A stretch of 64,000 nucleotides of DNA from Flabesymbios commensalis (GCA_964017125.1 OZ024912.1:64338390-64402389); one strand, 5' to 3'. Shown: positions 53,175-63,322, counted from the first letter of the stretch. Made by a program: numbers and translations. The notes: generated from the letters alone by a model not told the origin.

Positions 53175-54362
53175 AAGACATAAAATCACTTCAGGGTTGG
53201 CTCTATATTGATCCTTGACCCTTAAAAGATAAGTTTAGAGAACTTTAAAAGCAAATTATCTTAAATATTGACCGAGATATTGACAAATTAAAGTTTCTCG
53301 GTAATGGCCGCCATTATTGGCCTCCTGTCAATTTCCAGTAGTCGATTTGCAAGGTTGTGCACCTAGGTTGTGATCCTAAATATATGTGGATATAATTTCA
53401 GGTGCCCAACCTTTTACAACACGCCGTGTCAGACTGTCAGTTTTCCAGAAAATATGATGTTAGCCCCCTGGGTAGTAGTTTTACATACTCTACAACATAA
53501 CAGTGTCGTTTTATAATGTAAATGATGTTTATTTACCTAATTTTGTCGCTGTCATACACATGTAATTTATATGGCTTAACGTTATATCATGTTAGTATGT
53601 GAATTCAGAACAGTGTGCGGATGATAAACTCATTCTGGGAAAAAGTCATCCAAATATAACTATGATGGCGTAGATGGATCACACAATTTTGCCAAAATAT
53701 CAAACTATAGAGATCAAAAACACTTCAAAAACCTCTAAAATATCATCTCACAGTATAATGATGTTTGGCATTGTATTCCTTGGTCCAAAAAACCTTAATC
53801 AAGCCCACTAAGTTCGCTTAGATATGATAACCAGAAACTAAGATATCTTGATTTTGGATTCGGCTGGCGGCCATTTTGAATTATGGCGGCCATCTTGTAT
53901 TAATAAATATAGTATTGGGTATAAGATGTAACTCTCTGAAAAAAATAAATATATATAATCAGGCATTCAAATCATCATTTTATCTAAAAAAGGTTAAGTT
54001 GTGCACGTTTTGCTAAAACGTGAATGTTGGATATTGTATTCAATGGTCATGTGACCTATGACCTTTCAATGACCCCAAAATTGATATTGTCGTCAAAAAT
54101 GCATTATGGGATCTCAAAACCCGAACTTTGGGCCAAAAAACACATTTCTAGGATTGCCGGAACTGTATTGATAGCCGATTACTTTTTTTCGGCGGCTATT
54201 TTGGAAATATGCAAATTAGCTAATTAAATATGCAAAATCTCGAATGGTATCTGGCAGATTTGAAATCTACGGGAAAAAATACAGAAGAAACCGTTGAGAA
54301 AAGTTGACAGACATGTTTATTAGATTGGTAAGGATATATCCCTGTCTATTATTCTTGACGTA
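53175..54362 (-). repeat. Right long terminal inverted repeat
   Basis: Reverse complement of 49800-50945 with scattered differences and small indels. ATTATGGCGGCCATCTTGTA near 53880 pairs with TACAAGATGGCCGCCATAAT near 50272. Confidence 0.8.
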
Positions 54363-54444
54363 TTAGATTTGCTCATGCCTGACTGGTTAGTGTATATGTA
54401 CATTAACATTCAGCTGTTGATGAGCAATATTATGTTGAAAGGCG
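54363..54444. other. Short spacer between two elements
   Basis: Separates the long-TIR element from the LINE tail. Nothing recognised. Confidence 0.35.
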
Positions 54445-54454
54445 GATCAAATGA

Positions 54455-57400
54455 AATGAAATGAAATGAAAACTTCTATAGCGCCTAACTCCTCGGAGGG
54501 CCGAGCTCAGAGGCGCAATCCATCCTTATCAAATTCCAAAGAAGAGTCGAGGGAAATAAGCATGGTCGTCATCAGGGAGCCGGGACGCAGAGGAGCTAGG
54601 GCGGAAAAGCCAGATCGAAGAAATGCGTTTTAAGCAGTTTTCTGAAAGAGGAAATGTTTTTAGCTACACGAAGGTGTGCAGGCAGTAAATTCCAAAGAGT
54701 AGGACCAGAAACAGAAAAGGCACGAGCACCGAACTTAGTTCTGATACGTGGTACTTTGAGCTTATTTGTGTTGTTTGATCGCAGATGTTTCACGGAGTCT
54801 GCAGAAAAAAGAAGGCTAGATAAATAAGATGGCTGACCATCATCGAGACAACGAAATACAAAAGTGCATATTTTGAATTGTATTCTAAACTTGATTGGAA
54901 GCCAATGTAATGATTTTAGTAGAGGAATAGAGCGACTGAAACGAGGAGCCTTTGTCACAACCCTTGCCAAACAGTTCTGAACACGCTGTAATTTCTGTAG
55001 ATCTTTAGCTGGAATTTGGTGTAATAAGGAGTTACAGTAGTCCAGTTTGCTTGTCACCAGTGCCACTGCAATTTGTTTTGCTAAAGCTAGAGGTAGACTT
55101 TTTCTGATGCGTTTAAGATCTCTAATGTGATAAAAACAGGAACTGGACACCTGTGAAATGTGCTGACGAAAATTCAAACCACTGTCAAAAAAGACGCCCA
55201 AATTCCTTGCGGAATCTGCTGGATTCATCTCATTGTCCAACACCGCAAGGGGGAAAAGGTTAATAAACTTCTCCCTCTGCGATTTCGAGCCAATGAGAAG
55301 AAACTCAGTCTTGCTAGGATTGAGTTTTAGTTTGGATTGAGCCATCCAAGCAGATACCCCGGTAATACAGCTCTGAAGCATTTTTAATGACTCAGTAGCT
55401 GTGTCACCTGTTAAGGAGATGTAAATTTGTGTATCATCGGCGTATAAGTGATGACTCAATCCATAACTTGAAATAATGGTGCTTAGAGGAGCGGTGTACA
55501 AACTGAAAAGCAGAGGGCCAAGTACAGACCCCTGCGGCACTCCATGCTCAAGCAAACTAGAGTCAGAAAAAGATTTGTCAATTTTAATTCTTTGATGCCT
55601 GCCACAAAGGTAGGATTTAAACCAAGCCAAAGCCATTCCAGAGACACCATACCACTCAGCTAGTCTATTTGTTAGAGTGTTGTGGTCGATAGTATCGAAC
55701 GCCGCAGACAAATCAAGTAAAGTCAAAGCTGTGACATGGCCCTTGTCAAGAGAAACTGAGATGTCATTGTGAACTCTTAACAGGGCTGTCTCAGTGGAAT
55801 GGGATTTTCGGTACGCAGACTGCATTGGATTGTTCAATTTGTTAGAGTTTATGTGAGCTTGTAAACGGTTGGAAACAACTTTTTCAATAATTTTAGAAAT
55901 GAAACTTAGATTGGAGACTGGTCTATAATTTTTGAGGTTATTAACAGGAAGGTTTGATTTCTTTAGTAAAGGTGTGACATGAGCCTCTTTGAATGATATC
56001 GGGAATGTTCCAGATTCTAGAGATAAATTAATTATAGTTGTTATGGGTTTGATTAAAATATCCAACAAGGCCTTAAGGATGTTCGTTGGAATCGGATCAA
56101 GGTCACATGATTTTGATGCAGACTTCATAATGATCTTCCTGACCTCGTCCTCTGATGCTGGTTCTAAATTGAAAAGTTGAGTTCTTATTTTAGGCTTCTG
56201 AACAGATGGTACATCATTCACCTGATTTGAAAAATTGGCCCGGATCGTTCTGATTTTGTCACAAAAATATTTTGCGAAATGATCACAAAGGGACTTTACA
56301 TTATTTGATTCCGGTAGTGCTGAAGCTGGCGTTCTATGTAAAATATTGTTAATGGTGTCCCAAAGGCGGCGAGGGTTTTCAGAATTTTCATCTATGAGAT
56401 TTGAAAAATATTGAGATTTGGCCTCTGTCATAAGACGATTGCATAAATTTCGATAGTTGCGGTATTTTGATCTGTCATAACCAGAGCGTGATCTCCTCCA
56501 ACGCCTTTCCAGCTGACGACATGATCTTTTACAATATAGTAGTTTAGACGTCATCCACGGCGTTGGAGCCTTCTCAACAACTTTTTTAGTTTGAAGAGGA
56601 GCATGTTTATCAAGAAGTGAGGTTAAAACTGATGTGTACTGGTCACACAAATCATGAAGTTCATTCTTAGGGGTTTTTATAAGTGAAGAGTCCAAGATAT
56701 CAGCCCTGAAAGAAGTCATGCAAATTTTTGTTGTTTTCCTGAAAGTGATTGTTTTTCTAGGACTTACGGGTGCGGAAAGGTTGATTTCTGATACTACGGC
56801 AAAGTGATCTGAGATACCGTCAGCTGGAAAAACAGATTTAACATGATCGCACGATGATTTGGTGATGAGGAGGTCAAGCCAATGGCCGTGGACGTGCGTT
56901 GAAAAATTTACATGTTGTTTCAAATTAAAACACTTCAAAATTTCGTTAAAACGTTGGGTGTTAGAATCAGATACATCAAGATGTAGATTAAAGTCACCTA
57001 AAATATAAATATCTAAATGTGTTGTAACAATGTTCTCTAGCAAATCTTCAAATTCATTAAAAAATGTTTGCATATTTTCTTGGAGTCTGTAAAGACAGAT
57101 AAAAAGACCTGAAAATGATGAGCTGGAAATTTCAGTGGATAGTGCTTCAAATGTATTATAGCTTGGAATTTTTTGAACTTTTGTTTTAAATTTGTCAGAT
57201 ACCAGAACACCAACCCCACCACCCACCTTCTTGTTTGATCTAGGCTGGTGGTGAAAATGATACCCAGGCGGGGCAATATCTGCGATGGCTGCCTTGGTCT
57301 CATTTTTCTTTAGCCAAGTTTCAGTAACGGCAACAACGTCAAGCTTCTTAGATGTTACAAATTCTGTAAAAGGTGCTGTTTTGCATTTAATTGATCGAAC

Positions 57401-57740
57401 ATTTATTGTAGATATTTTGATATTTTTCGCTTCGGGTCCAGGATTAAGACTAATGTCACCTGAAAGTAGTAGAATTATTGATAATTTAAGTGAATGACTT
57501 GTGAATTTGGAAATGGGGAGCAATTTCCTGTCAGAACAAATGTGCAAAATGGATATGTGCTGTGATGACAATGGTGACAAATATGGAGAAATGTGATACG
57601 TCTGAGGGAAGACTACTGCAGGCCTTCTGACTGTTGTCTCATAGATATCACTGTTCAAAAAGGAGACAGCAAACAACAATAATGTGACGTTGTATACCAA
57701 AGACATACTGTCAGTTGTTGCCTGTGAAACAACTGTACGA
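54455..57740 (-). mobile_element. CR1-like LINE, apparently full coding length
   Basis: The minus strand ends with TGGCGCTATAGAAGTT and a (TTTCA)n tail at 54455-54470, running into the flank. GATCAAATGA occurs at 54445-54454 and 57741-57750, a candidate 10-bp target duplication; if real, the 5' leader is only 34 bp. The ORF inside is uninterrupted. No poly(A) tail is expected for this type, in which a 3' microsatellite is typical of CR1/L2-like elements. Confidence 0.8.
54596..57706 (-). CDS. LINE ORF2-type protein: endonuclease plus reverse transcriptase
   Basis: The 1036-residue protein is the enzyme of target-primed reverse transcription: the endonuclease nicks genomic DNA and the reverse transcriptase copies the element RNA there. 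Residues 1-18 ([18 protein letters not shown]) look like a signal or membrane segment, and 73-82 are also hydrophobic. Residues 84-91 are DISLNPGP, close to the 2A consensus D(V/I)ExNPGP but with S for E. The APE-type endonuclease spans about 97-308, with STINVRS, TETWL (E129), GDFNLH (237-242) and SDHFAVV (H301). The reverse transcriptase spans about 570-840, with [10 protein letters not shown] (592-601), [13 protein letters not shown] (663-675), [14 protein letters not shown] (721-734) and LYADD (754-758). The C-terminal region has [18 protein letters not shown] and [10 protein letters not shown]. No stop or frameshift interrupts it, and length suits CR1-clade proteins. The chosen start gives the longest frame and includes the hydrophobic leader. 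Expression is not shown. Confidence 0.95.
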   Translation of the reverse strand: MSLVYNVTLLLFAVSFLNSDIYETTVRRPAVVFPQTYHISPYLSPLSSQHISILHICSDRKLLPISKFTSHSLKLSIILLLSGDISLNPGPEAKNIKISTINVRSIKCKTAPFTEFVTSKKLDVVAVTETWLKKNETKAAIADIAPPGYHFHHQPRSNKKVGGGVGVLVSDKFKTKVQKIPSYNTFEALSTEISSSSFSGLFICLYRLQENMQTFFNEFEDLLENIVTTHLDIYILGDFNLHLDVSDSNTQRFNEILKCFNLKQHVNFSTHVHGHWLDLLITKSSCDHVKSVFPADGISDHFAVVSEINLSAPVSPRKTITFRKTTKICMTSFRADILDSSLIKTPKNELHDLCDQYTSVLTSLLDKHAPLQTKKVVEKAPTPWMTSKLLYCKRSCRQLERRWRRSRSGYDRSKYRNYRNLCNRLMTEAKSQYFSNLIDENSENPRRLWDTINNILHRTPASALPESNNVKSLCDHFAKYFCDKIRTIRANFSNQVNDVPSVQKPKIRTQLFNLEPASEDEVRKIIMKSASKSCDLDPIPTNILKALLDILIKPITTIINLSLESGTFPISFKEAHVTPLLKKSNLPVNNLKNYRPVSNLSFISKIIEKVVSNRLQAHINSNKLNNPMQSAYRKSHSTETALLRVHNDISVSLDKGHVTALTLLDLSAAFDTIDHNTLTNRLAEWYGVSGMALAWFKSYLCGRHQRIKIDKSFSDSSLLEHGVPQGSVLGPLLFSLYTAPLSTIISSYGLSHHLYADDTQIYISLTGDTATESLKMLQSCITGVSAWMAQSKLKLNPSKTEFLLIGSKSQREKFINLFPLAVLDNEMNPADSARNLGVFFDSGLNFRQHISQVSSSCFYHIRDLKRIRKSLPLALAKQIAVALVTSKLDYCNSLLHQIPAKDLQKLQRVQNCLARVVTKAPRFSRSIPLLKSLHWLPIKFRIQFKICTFVFRCLDDGQPSYLSSLLFSADSVKHLRSNNTNKLKVPRIRTKFGARAFSVSGPTLWNLLPAHLRVAKNISSFRKLLKTHFFDLAFPP

Positions 57741-57750
57741 GATCAAATGA

Positions 57751-58404
57751 GATTGATTAAACAGTATAGGGGCGATCAAAACCTGATTCATAAAGCAGCG
57801 ACTACAGTGAAAAACAGCACAGGGGTTACATACAGTGTTGATTAGTGAACAGGTGGTATGTTAAATTCGACACTGGACCGACTCAGTGCACAGGTTTTCA
57901 CAACACGGAGTGGACAAAGCCAGGTCTGTTAGTAACAGTGGTTATATTATGCCCTGTAGCCTACTATCGCTATGCCTTAGAACCAGCTCCCGGCCGCACC
58001 CCACACTCAATACAGCATGTAATGTGTACACTCAATGAAGCGTGCGCTATAACCCGTGGGCGATAATACATGAACCAGATAAAACACACAAATTTACACA
58101 CATAATTCAATGCAAAAAGCACACTGGCGCTGTTTTTTTTAATTCAGCGCCACCTCACCAATATTCCAGTACTAAATATATATAATTTAAAAACTCGTAT
58201 AAGTGAAAAATAGACAAAAATTTAGGACAGCAAGATGTGTGCTGTTAGTCCCTAACTCCCCTAACTCCCTTCAAAGTAAACATAAACTCCAGTCCGAAAT
58301 TGTCCGAATACATTTACAGCACTACAAACGCCGGTCGTCACCGTAAGCGGTCCTGATCAACGGTGCTTCAATCTTAGGCTGGACTAAAAAAATAATATCC
58401 ACTG
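57751..58404. other. No gene recognised; flank of the LINE
   Basis: If the 10-bp duplication is wrong, part of this could be LINE leader. Otherwise unassigned. Confidence 0.4.
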
Positions 58405-58452
58405 GGCACACGACGTTGATGCGACGTTGATTCAACGTCGTGTGCCCAGTGG
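58405..58452. mobile_element. Class E-like perfect palindrome
   Basis: CCACTGGGCACACGACGTTG, ATGCGACGTTGATTCAACG, TCGTGTGCCCAGTGGG. The outer arms pair perfectly over 19 bp. Confidence 0.7.
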
Positions 58453-59000
58453 GAAGTTCTGCGCTCCGCCCAGCCCTGTACGTTTTAGTTTTCATTTCAG
58501 ATAATAACTGCCAATAAGTGTAGCAAAAATTTTGATAATTTATGAATCACTGTGTGGCATATACATATATATAATATATTGAGAAACTGACCTCACTTCA
58601 CGGGGACTTTAATTATCATGTCATATTTATGCTCGTAGTTACGAACAGGCACCCGTGAACGAGGGGGACAACGTCTGTAAAAGGGTTGATAATTATAGAG
58701 TCGTACATCCTCGCTTGGAAGCTTGTGGGCAATATGACTTCAGGGTAATTTTTTTCATATCGTCATATATATAATTCGGTCTCATCTTTGTTACAGGTTA
58801 CCACAGACCAAAGGTACCTACAGTTCCTCAAGGTTTTATTTGATCGTGTGCAAGACCAATCTCCGTTCACATTACCTCAGCTCTATTCAAATGTAAATCT
58901 ATGCATGGGATCCACAAGTCCGTGTAGGATTGAGTATTGGACGCTGTCTCACACAGATGTTTATCACACACGAGTTATCTAATTACCAACAGCTGAGAGC
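58453..59000. other. No gene recognised
   Basis: Short (AT)n near 58561-58580. A 64-codon frame at 58788-58982 has no domain. Confidence 0.35.
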
Positions 59001-59110
59001 TAGACATTGCACAATAATTCGTCCTCTTGGAGTTAGAAGGTGCTAAACTGCCACTTTGTAAAATGGCAGTTTAGCACCTTCTAACTCCAAGGGGAAGAAT
59101 TGTGCCAAAG
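59001..59110. mobile_element. Palindromic MITE, perfect arms
   Basis: CTTGGAGTTAGAAGGTGCTA, AACTGCCACTTTG, TAAAATGGCAGTTTAGCACC, TTCTAACTCCAAGGGGAAG. Outer flanks GCACAATAATTCGTCC and GGAAGAATTGTGCC also pair. One arm recurs at 14234-14262. Confidence 0.8.
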
Positions 59111-59445
59111 CTGGGCTAATGTATTAAACGGTGGACCATGAGCAATATAAAGTAATATCATAATACATGCATATATGGATAATAAAACAACAGCTATCAA
59201 TGTTTACTGGCTCATGCCAATAACCATAGCCGGTCACTCACAAATCAACAATCGTCATTGGCTCGTTCGAGAGAAATTATTGTTGGTTCATTGTTGAACT
59301 CATCTGCGAGCCAGTAACTGCATGGTGCTCGGCTAGGCAGGAGCCAGTAAGGTTGACTGGCTGATGAGCCAGCTTCATTTGTGTCCACATTTCATACAAC
59401 TGAGTGTGTCACATTTATTTGTCATATTATCCCATGAAGTGATCA
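59111..59445. other. No gene recognised
   Basis: Repeated GGCTCATG / GGCTCGTTCG / GAGCCAG words at 59205-59375 hint at degenerate palindromes. Confidence 0.35.
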
Positions 59446-59726
59446 TTAACCGTTGACGCGCTGAAATATTTTTGTATAAGCTATGGAAACCAAAGGGTTG
59501 TTTCGATTTGAATTCATTATAAATGTCTTAGTTAGCTCTTTCTGCTTCATTTGAATACCTATGTTATGCGTATACGGCCAGTATAATTAGTTTAATTCTT
59601 TCAGTGCGGGGATCGTCTTTATACGTCACAATCTGAGCGCGGGGACCGTCTTTATACGTCACAATCTGACTTCTACAGACGTCAGATTGTGACGTATAAA
59701 GACGGTCCCCGCGCTGAAAGGGTTAA
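59446..59726 (+). mobile_element. MITE-B, complete, TTAA-flanked, with internal duplication
   Basis: TTAACCGTTGACGCGCTGAA at the left and CCGCGCTGAAAGGGTTAA at the right. The segment GCGGGGACCGTCTTTATACG, TCACAATCTGA is tandemly duplicated (about 59606-59670). The core CTTCTACAGACGTCAGATTG then mirrors it. Confidence 0.85.
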
Positions 59727-61369
59727 CTAGAAACGCCTGAATTAGACAATAGGACTTGTCCACACTTTGATCTGCAAAAATATAAGTCGAATATTTAAAA
59801 ACCTATATAAATTTTAATCATTGAGGTGTTAGATATTGATTAAATTAATATTGAACACCTACCCACCCAATTCCATTTTTTCGGATTATTGGAAAACAAT
59901 CTTTGAAGACCCTTAGTGCAATTTCGCCTTCCCCTGTATTTTCGAAAAGGACACCTGGTGACAAGACTGATGGACAATTAACCTCTGGTCTAAATGTTAC
60001 ATCCTTAACGATGTCTGGCCGCTCCTAATGGACGACTGGCAGGTAAAGATGCTAGTCCAACGTTATCGCATCGGTGTTCCAGCGTCCACGATGCTGGCGA
60101 AAACCATAAAACAGAGTTGGTCAGTGGTCTCACGCCATCTAGAATGGCTGGGAACTCGTCATCAGGGCCTATCTCTAGAGAAAGGCGTGATCCACCGTTG
60201 TCCATTTAGCTTTGATTAATAGTGGCTTTTAGCGTCAGCGACAACCGAGACACCTCATTTCAGGCAGTCTGGCGGTCCATGTATGTGGGTAGGAAGGCGG
60301 GGTGGAAGTAGATGAGCTGGTCCAGCACCCTCAACAACTGCTCCATCTTCCCACAAAAAGTTTAGGAGCTTTCCTCAGGGCATATGGTCGTGCTGTTTCC
60401 ACAGATACCTATGCGATTAGCCAGACGAGTTATTCCGACCATAAACACACCAATGAATTACAATACAAATAGAAAATGTGTAGAAATTAGAGTAGAAATT
60501 ATTGTGACTGATTATTAATTGTTCAATATAGTTCAAAACATGCCTTTACTTTTCGTTAAAAACGTGACGTGCCGTTTATCGAATTAATTCCCCTCATAAA
60601 GGACTTATCAATTGTTTCGATAATTGGGACAATGACTAATTTCAATTTTATGTGTCAGAAAAAATATTTTATCCAAAGCATCTTCTCCTATTAAATCAAA
60701 GTGTGTTTTTATTGCACATGTTAATAAGATGTTATAATACGAGCAATGTGATTGGCTGGAAAATAGTCACTTCCTCATTATTGGATACTTTATTGCACAA
60801 TAATAAAAATCGTTGACAGGACGTCAATAACCACAAAAATGTTAACAGCTAATTCATGTACAGTTGTAATGTGGACAAAATTTAATTATTGTGGGCCTGT
60901 TTGTCAATAGGACATAGTTTACCTTAAGAATAATATGCTGTTGATTAGGAAGTTTAAAATTACCATAATGTGATTAACAATACAAGCGTACAGGCATAAT
61001 ATTTTTAGGACTGAACAAAATACACCCAAATATATTTTTTTTGTAAAAATCAGCTTCCCGAGTCAACTGCCCCTGATCTTTGGTGTTTTTAAAGATTGCA
61101 AAGAAACAAAATATTTCAACAATATCGCTACAGTGAAAGTAGCGTTATGTAGATTCAATACATACAACTTTCACTACTTTTGTCCACACATCCGACGCAC
61201 ATGGAAGTTTGTTGGGTTAAAACTTTTACCAGGAAGAGTATGTGATTGTGCGGGTGTCGCGGCAAATGACGTAGGACTAATCTAGACGTCTATTAGCACA
61301 AGTGGCCGGCCTTTATGCGCCACCCCATCTGCAGAAACTGGCCACAGGTAGACACAGGACGTCGGATTC
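59727..61369. other. No supported gene
   Basis: 1.6 kb of mostly AT-rich sequence. A GGTGTTCCAGCGTCCACGAT word near 60072 may be a decayed class E palindrome (GTCCAACGTT at 60055). Frames of 63-66 codons at 60005-60219 overlap on opposite strands and show no domain. Confidence 0.4.
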
Positions 61370-61432
61370 ACGTCAGCTGAACGCTGGCCCAGGATCGGAG
61401 ACGTTGGTCCAGCATTGGGTGGACGTTGTCCG
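61370..61432. mobile_element. Class E palindrome
   Basis: CGTCAGCTGAACGCTGGCCC, AGGATCGGAGACGTTGGTCC, AGCATTGGGTGGACG. GTCGnAGACG-type core, partly decayed. Confidence 0.55.
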
Positions 61433-61659
61433 GCGATCCCCGCTGGCGAGCCACCTATGGCTGGGGCCCGTGCCTTAAGTGGTCGCTGTTTTTGCTGGCC
61501 GCTGGCCTTTTCTTTCTCAACCAGCGACCACCTCGACATTGCGGCCACCCGGGCGCTGGGGCCATTATGAAGAGTCGCACCCCGCCGCCAAGTGTGGAGA
61601 AAAGTGGTGAAGTGGCCAGTAGAGGGGTGCAACGTCTGTTAACGGCTAAGCCTGACACA
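61433..61659. other. GC-richer unassigned segment
   Basis: Overlapping 67-116 codon frames on both strands with no recognisable domain. Confidence 0.35.
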
Positions 61660-61938
61660 TTAACCCTTTAACAGCCGTTGTCGCATATATTCGGTTGTTC
61701 ATTTTTTATTAGCACATTAAGTACCACATTTTAATCATGTTTAAGATGAAATGTGACATCAATCAGCAATATTTGAAAACAGATGACCTCCATTTTGTCA
61801 AATCTGAATAATTTTCACTCACTTGAAGTTGTGGATCGCGTCAGCGAGACACAACTTCAAGTTGTGGATCGCGTCAGCGAGACACAACTTCAAGTGGGTG
61901 AAAATTCAGATTGAATAATTTGGCGGTTAAAGGGCTAA
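61660..61938 (+). mobile_element. MITE-A with duplicated palindromic core
   Basis: TTAA-CCCTTTAACAGCCGTTG at the left, TTGGCGGTTAAAGGG-CTAA at the right. The segment ACTTGAAGTTGTGGATCGCG, TCAGCGAGACACAACTTCAA occurs twice in tandem (about 61820-61890), lengthening this copy to 279 bp. Confidence 0.85.
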
Positions 61939-62121
61939 CCCTCTGTCCGCCATGGCAGCTCCCGGCAGACATTTTCAAACAAATGTATCCATACTTTGTT
62001 TATAATTCTTCTCTATTCTAATTAAAATAAAAGGGGATAATTTATAATTGACTAGTCGTAGATTGCTACAGAAATTCACCACTTGTTGAAGACATGCACT
62101 TATTTTTATTTGTGCAAGCAA
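61939..62121. other. Short spacer
   Basis: Nothing recognised. Confidence 0.3.
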
Positions 62122-62472
62122 AGGCTTACAGCGCTGGCTCCGTATTCTCGTACAAGTTACAATATATCGTAGGCTTCTGATTGGTCGATACGGGCGTCTC
62201 GACCAATCAGAACCCTACGATGTATCATAACTTGTACGAGAATACGGGGCCTGACATATTTTTCTATAAGCCGTGACCCCATGACCAAAGGGTTTTTTTC
62301 AATTTGAAATCATCAAAAATGTCTTAGTTAGCTCTTTTCGCTCATTTGTTATGGGTGTACGGCCATTATAATGTTATTAATTCGTTCAGCGTGGGGACCG
62401 TCCTGTCTATGGAGGTCGTCTTTAGAGATCAGATTTTGACGTCAAAAGACGGTCCCCGCGCTGATAGGGTTA
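62122..62472 (+). mobile_element. MITE-B carrying class H hairpin
   Basis: GCTTACAGCGCTGG, hairpin, CTGACATATTTTTCTATAAG, then ATCATCAAAAATGTCTTAGT, GGGTGTACGGCCATTATAAT, GGACCGTCCTGTC, GACGTCAAAAGACGGTCCCC and GCGCTGATAGGGTTAG. Confidence 0.75.
62138..62252. mobile_element. Class H hairpin inside MITE-B
   Basis: Arms CTCCGTATTCTCGTACAAGT and CTTGTACGAGAATACGGGGC; centre GATACGGGCGTCTCG is less symmetric than in the other copies. Confidence 0.8.
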
Positions 62473-62639
62473 GGGCATTGTTCGTCCCAGATGGACCCGT
62501 AAAAGGTGTCACTCCATGGCCTTCATTCACGCTGACCATCTTCTCTTCACTGGCTGAGTGAAGCATATCTCAGCGCCGGTGGGCACAGGCAAGGTCAACT
62601 CCAAGCTCCGTATTTGGCTTTAGACAGCAAATTCATTTT
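62473..62639. other. Short spacer
   Basis: Nothing recognised. Confidence 0.3.
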
Positions 62640-63318
62640 TCATTTGCTACACAGTTGTATCTCAGATACAGACATTGGAACGAATTCAGAGATCTTATAC
62701 TAAATTTATGTTCGGTTATGAATCCCCACTTACCTACCCAGATCGCCTCGATAGACCTAATATGCTTCCTTTATCATACAGACGAGATATTTCAGACCTG
62801 TGTCAGTTATACAAATTTATTCAAGATCCTTGCTGATTACCTCCAGACAGTGTACATTTTAGAAATGACCAGAGATGTACTAGACAATCTGAAGCATCAA
62901 ATTTTCCAATACCACGGTGTAAAAATGAGCAATCTAGAAAATTTTATTTCAACAGAGTTATATATAGTTGGAACAAGCTTCCCGAGAATGTTAAAAATGC
63001 AAGCACATTTCTTGGTTTTAAGAAAAGCTTAACTACATATCTTACCGATATTTTAGAATATAGTTTTAATGTAAACTACAACTGCACTTGGGTTCATGTT
63101 TGTAAGTGTGCATTATGTAGACAATGCTCGTACTGTCAAAACTAACAGGAGTGGAATTACTGGGCATATATACTGCCTATCTCACTTCCTAGCATGCAAA
63201 ATTGTTATACACAAATACTTTTATGCACTTTTATACAGTTTTCATCAATTTTATATTATATGTGTATTTTATTGTACATATTGTAACTGATATAACTGAT
63301 ATAACTGAAAACTGATAT
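62640..63318 (+). mobile_element. 5'-truncated LINE, C-terminal end of reverse transcriptase protein
   Basis: From 62649 one frame reads YTVVSQIQTLERIQRSYTKF, YPDRLDRPNMLPLSYRRDIS, DLCQLYKFIQDPC, an in-frame TGA at about 62831, then RKFYFNRVIYSWNKLPENVK, NASTFLGFKKSL and a terminal CTWVHVCKCALCRQCSYCQN ending at a stop near 63146. The LERIQRR..LPLxYRR..DL..YK and NRVxxxWNxLPxxV blocks are standard in the C-terminal part of LINE proteins. The Cys-rich end is a different subgroup from the 54596 element. The 3' end has an ACTGATATA repeat tail (63286-63318). Confidence 0.8.
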
Positions 63319-63322
63319 AATC

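Larger units (their letters stand above)
49800..54362 (+). mobile_element. 4.56-kb DNA element with ~1.15-kb terminal inverted repeats
   Basis: The left arm (49800-50945) begins near TATTATAGACAGGGATATAT. The right arm (53175-54362) ends in ATATATCCCTGTCTATTATT. Many anchors pair: TCTAATAAACATGTCTGTCA (49836), GGTATCTGGCAGATTTGAAA (54246, complement at 49890), TTGCATATTTAATTAGCTAA (49924), GAGATCCCATAATG (50045), ATTGACCGAGATATTGACAA (53264, complement at 50829). The arms differ by scattered substitutions. Between them are a retroposon R copy (51168-51670) and decayed coding sequence (51990-53120). Exact termini and target duplication are unresolved. It is probably a cut-and-paste transposon of unassigned superfamily. 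Confidence 0.75.

Noticed and set aside
49800-54362. LTR retroelement (because of long terminal repeats)
   Set aside because: The terminal repeats are inverted, not direct, and no gag-pol-type motif is visible between them.
57037-57303. Second gene overlapping the LINE
   Set aside because: Out-of-frame shadow of the endonuclease coding region with no independent motif.
61282-61632. 116-codon minus-strand frame in a GC-richer patch
   Set aside because: Overlaps equally long frames on the other strand and a class E palindrome; no recognisable protein.
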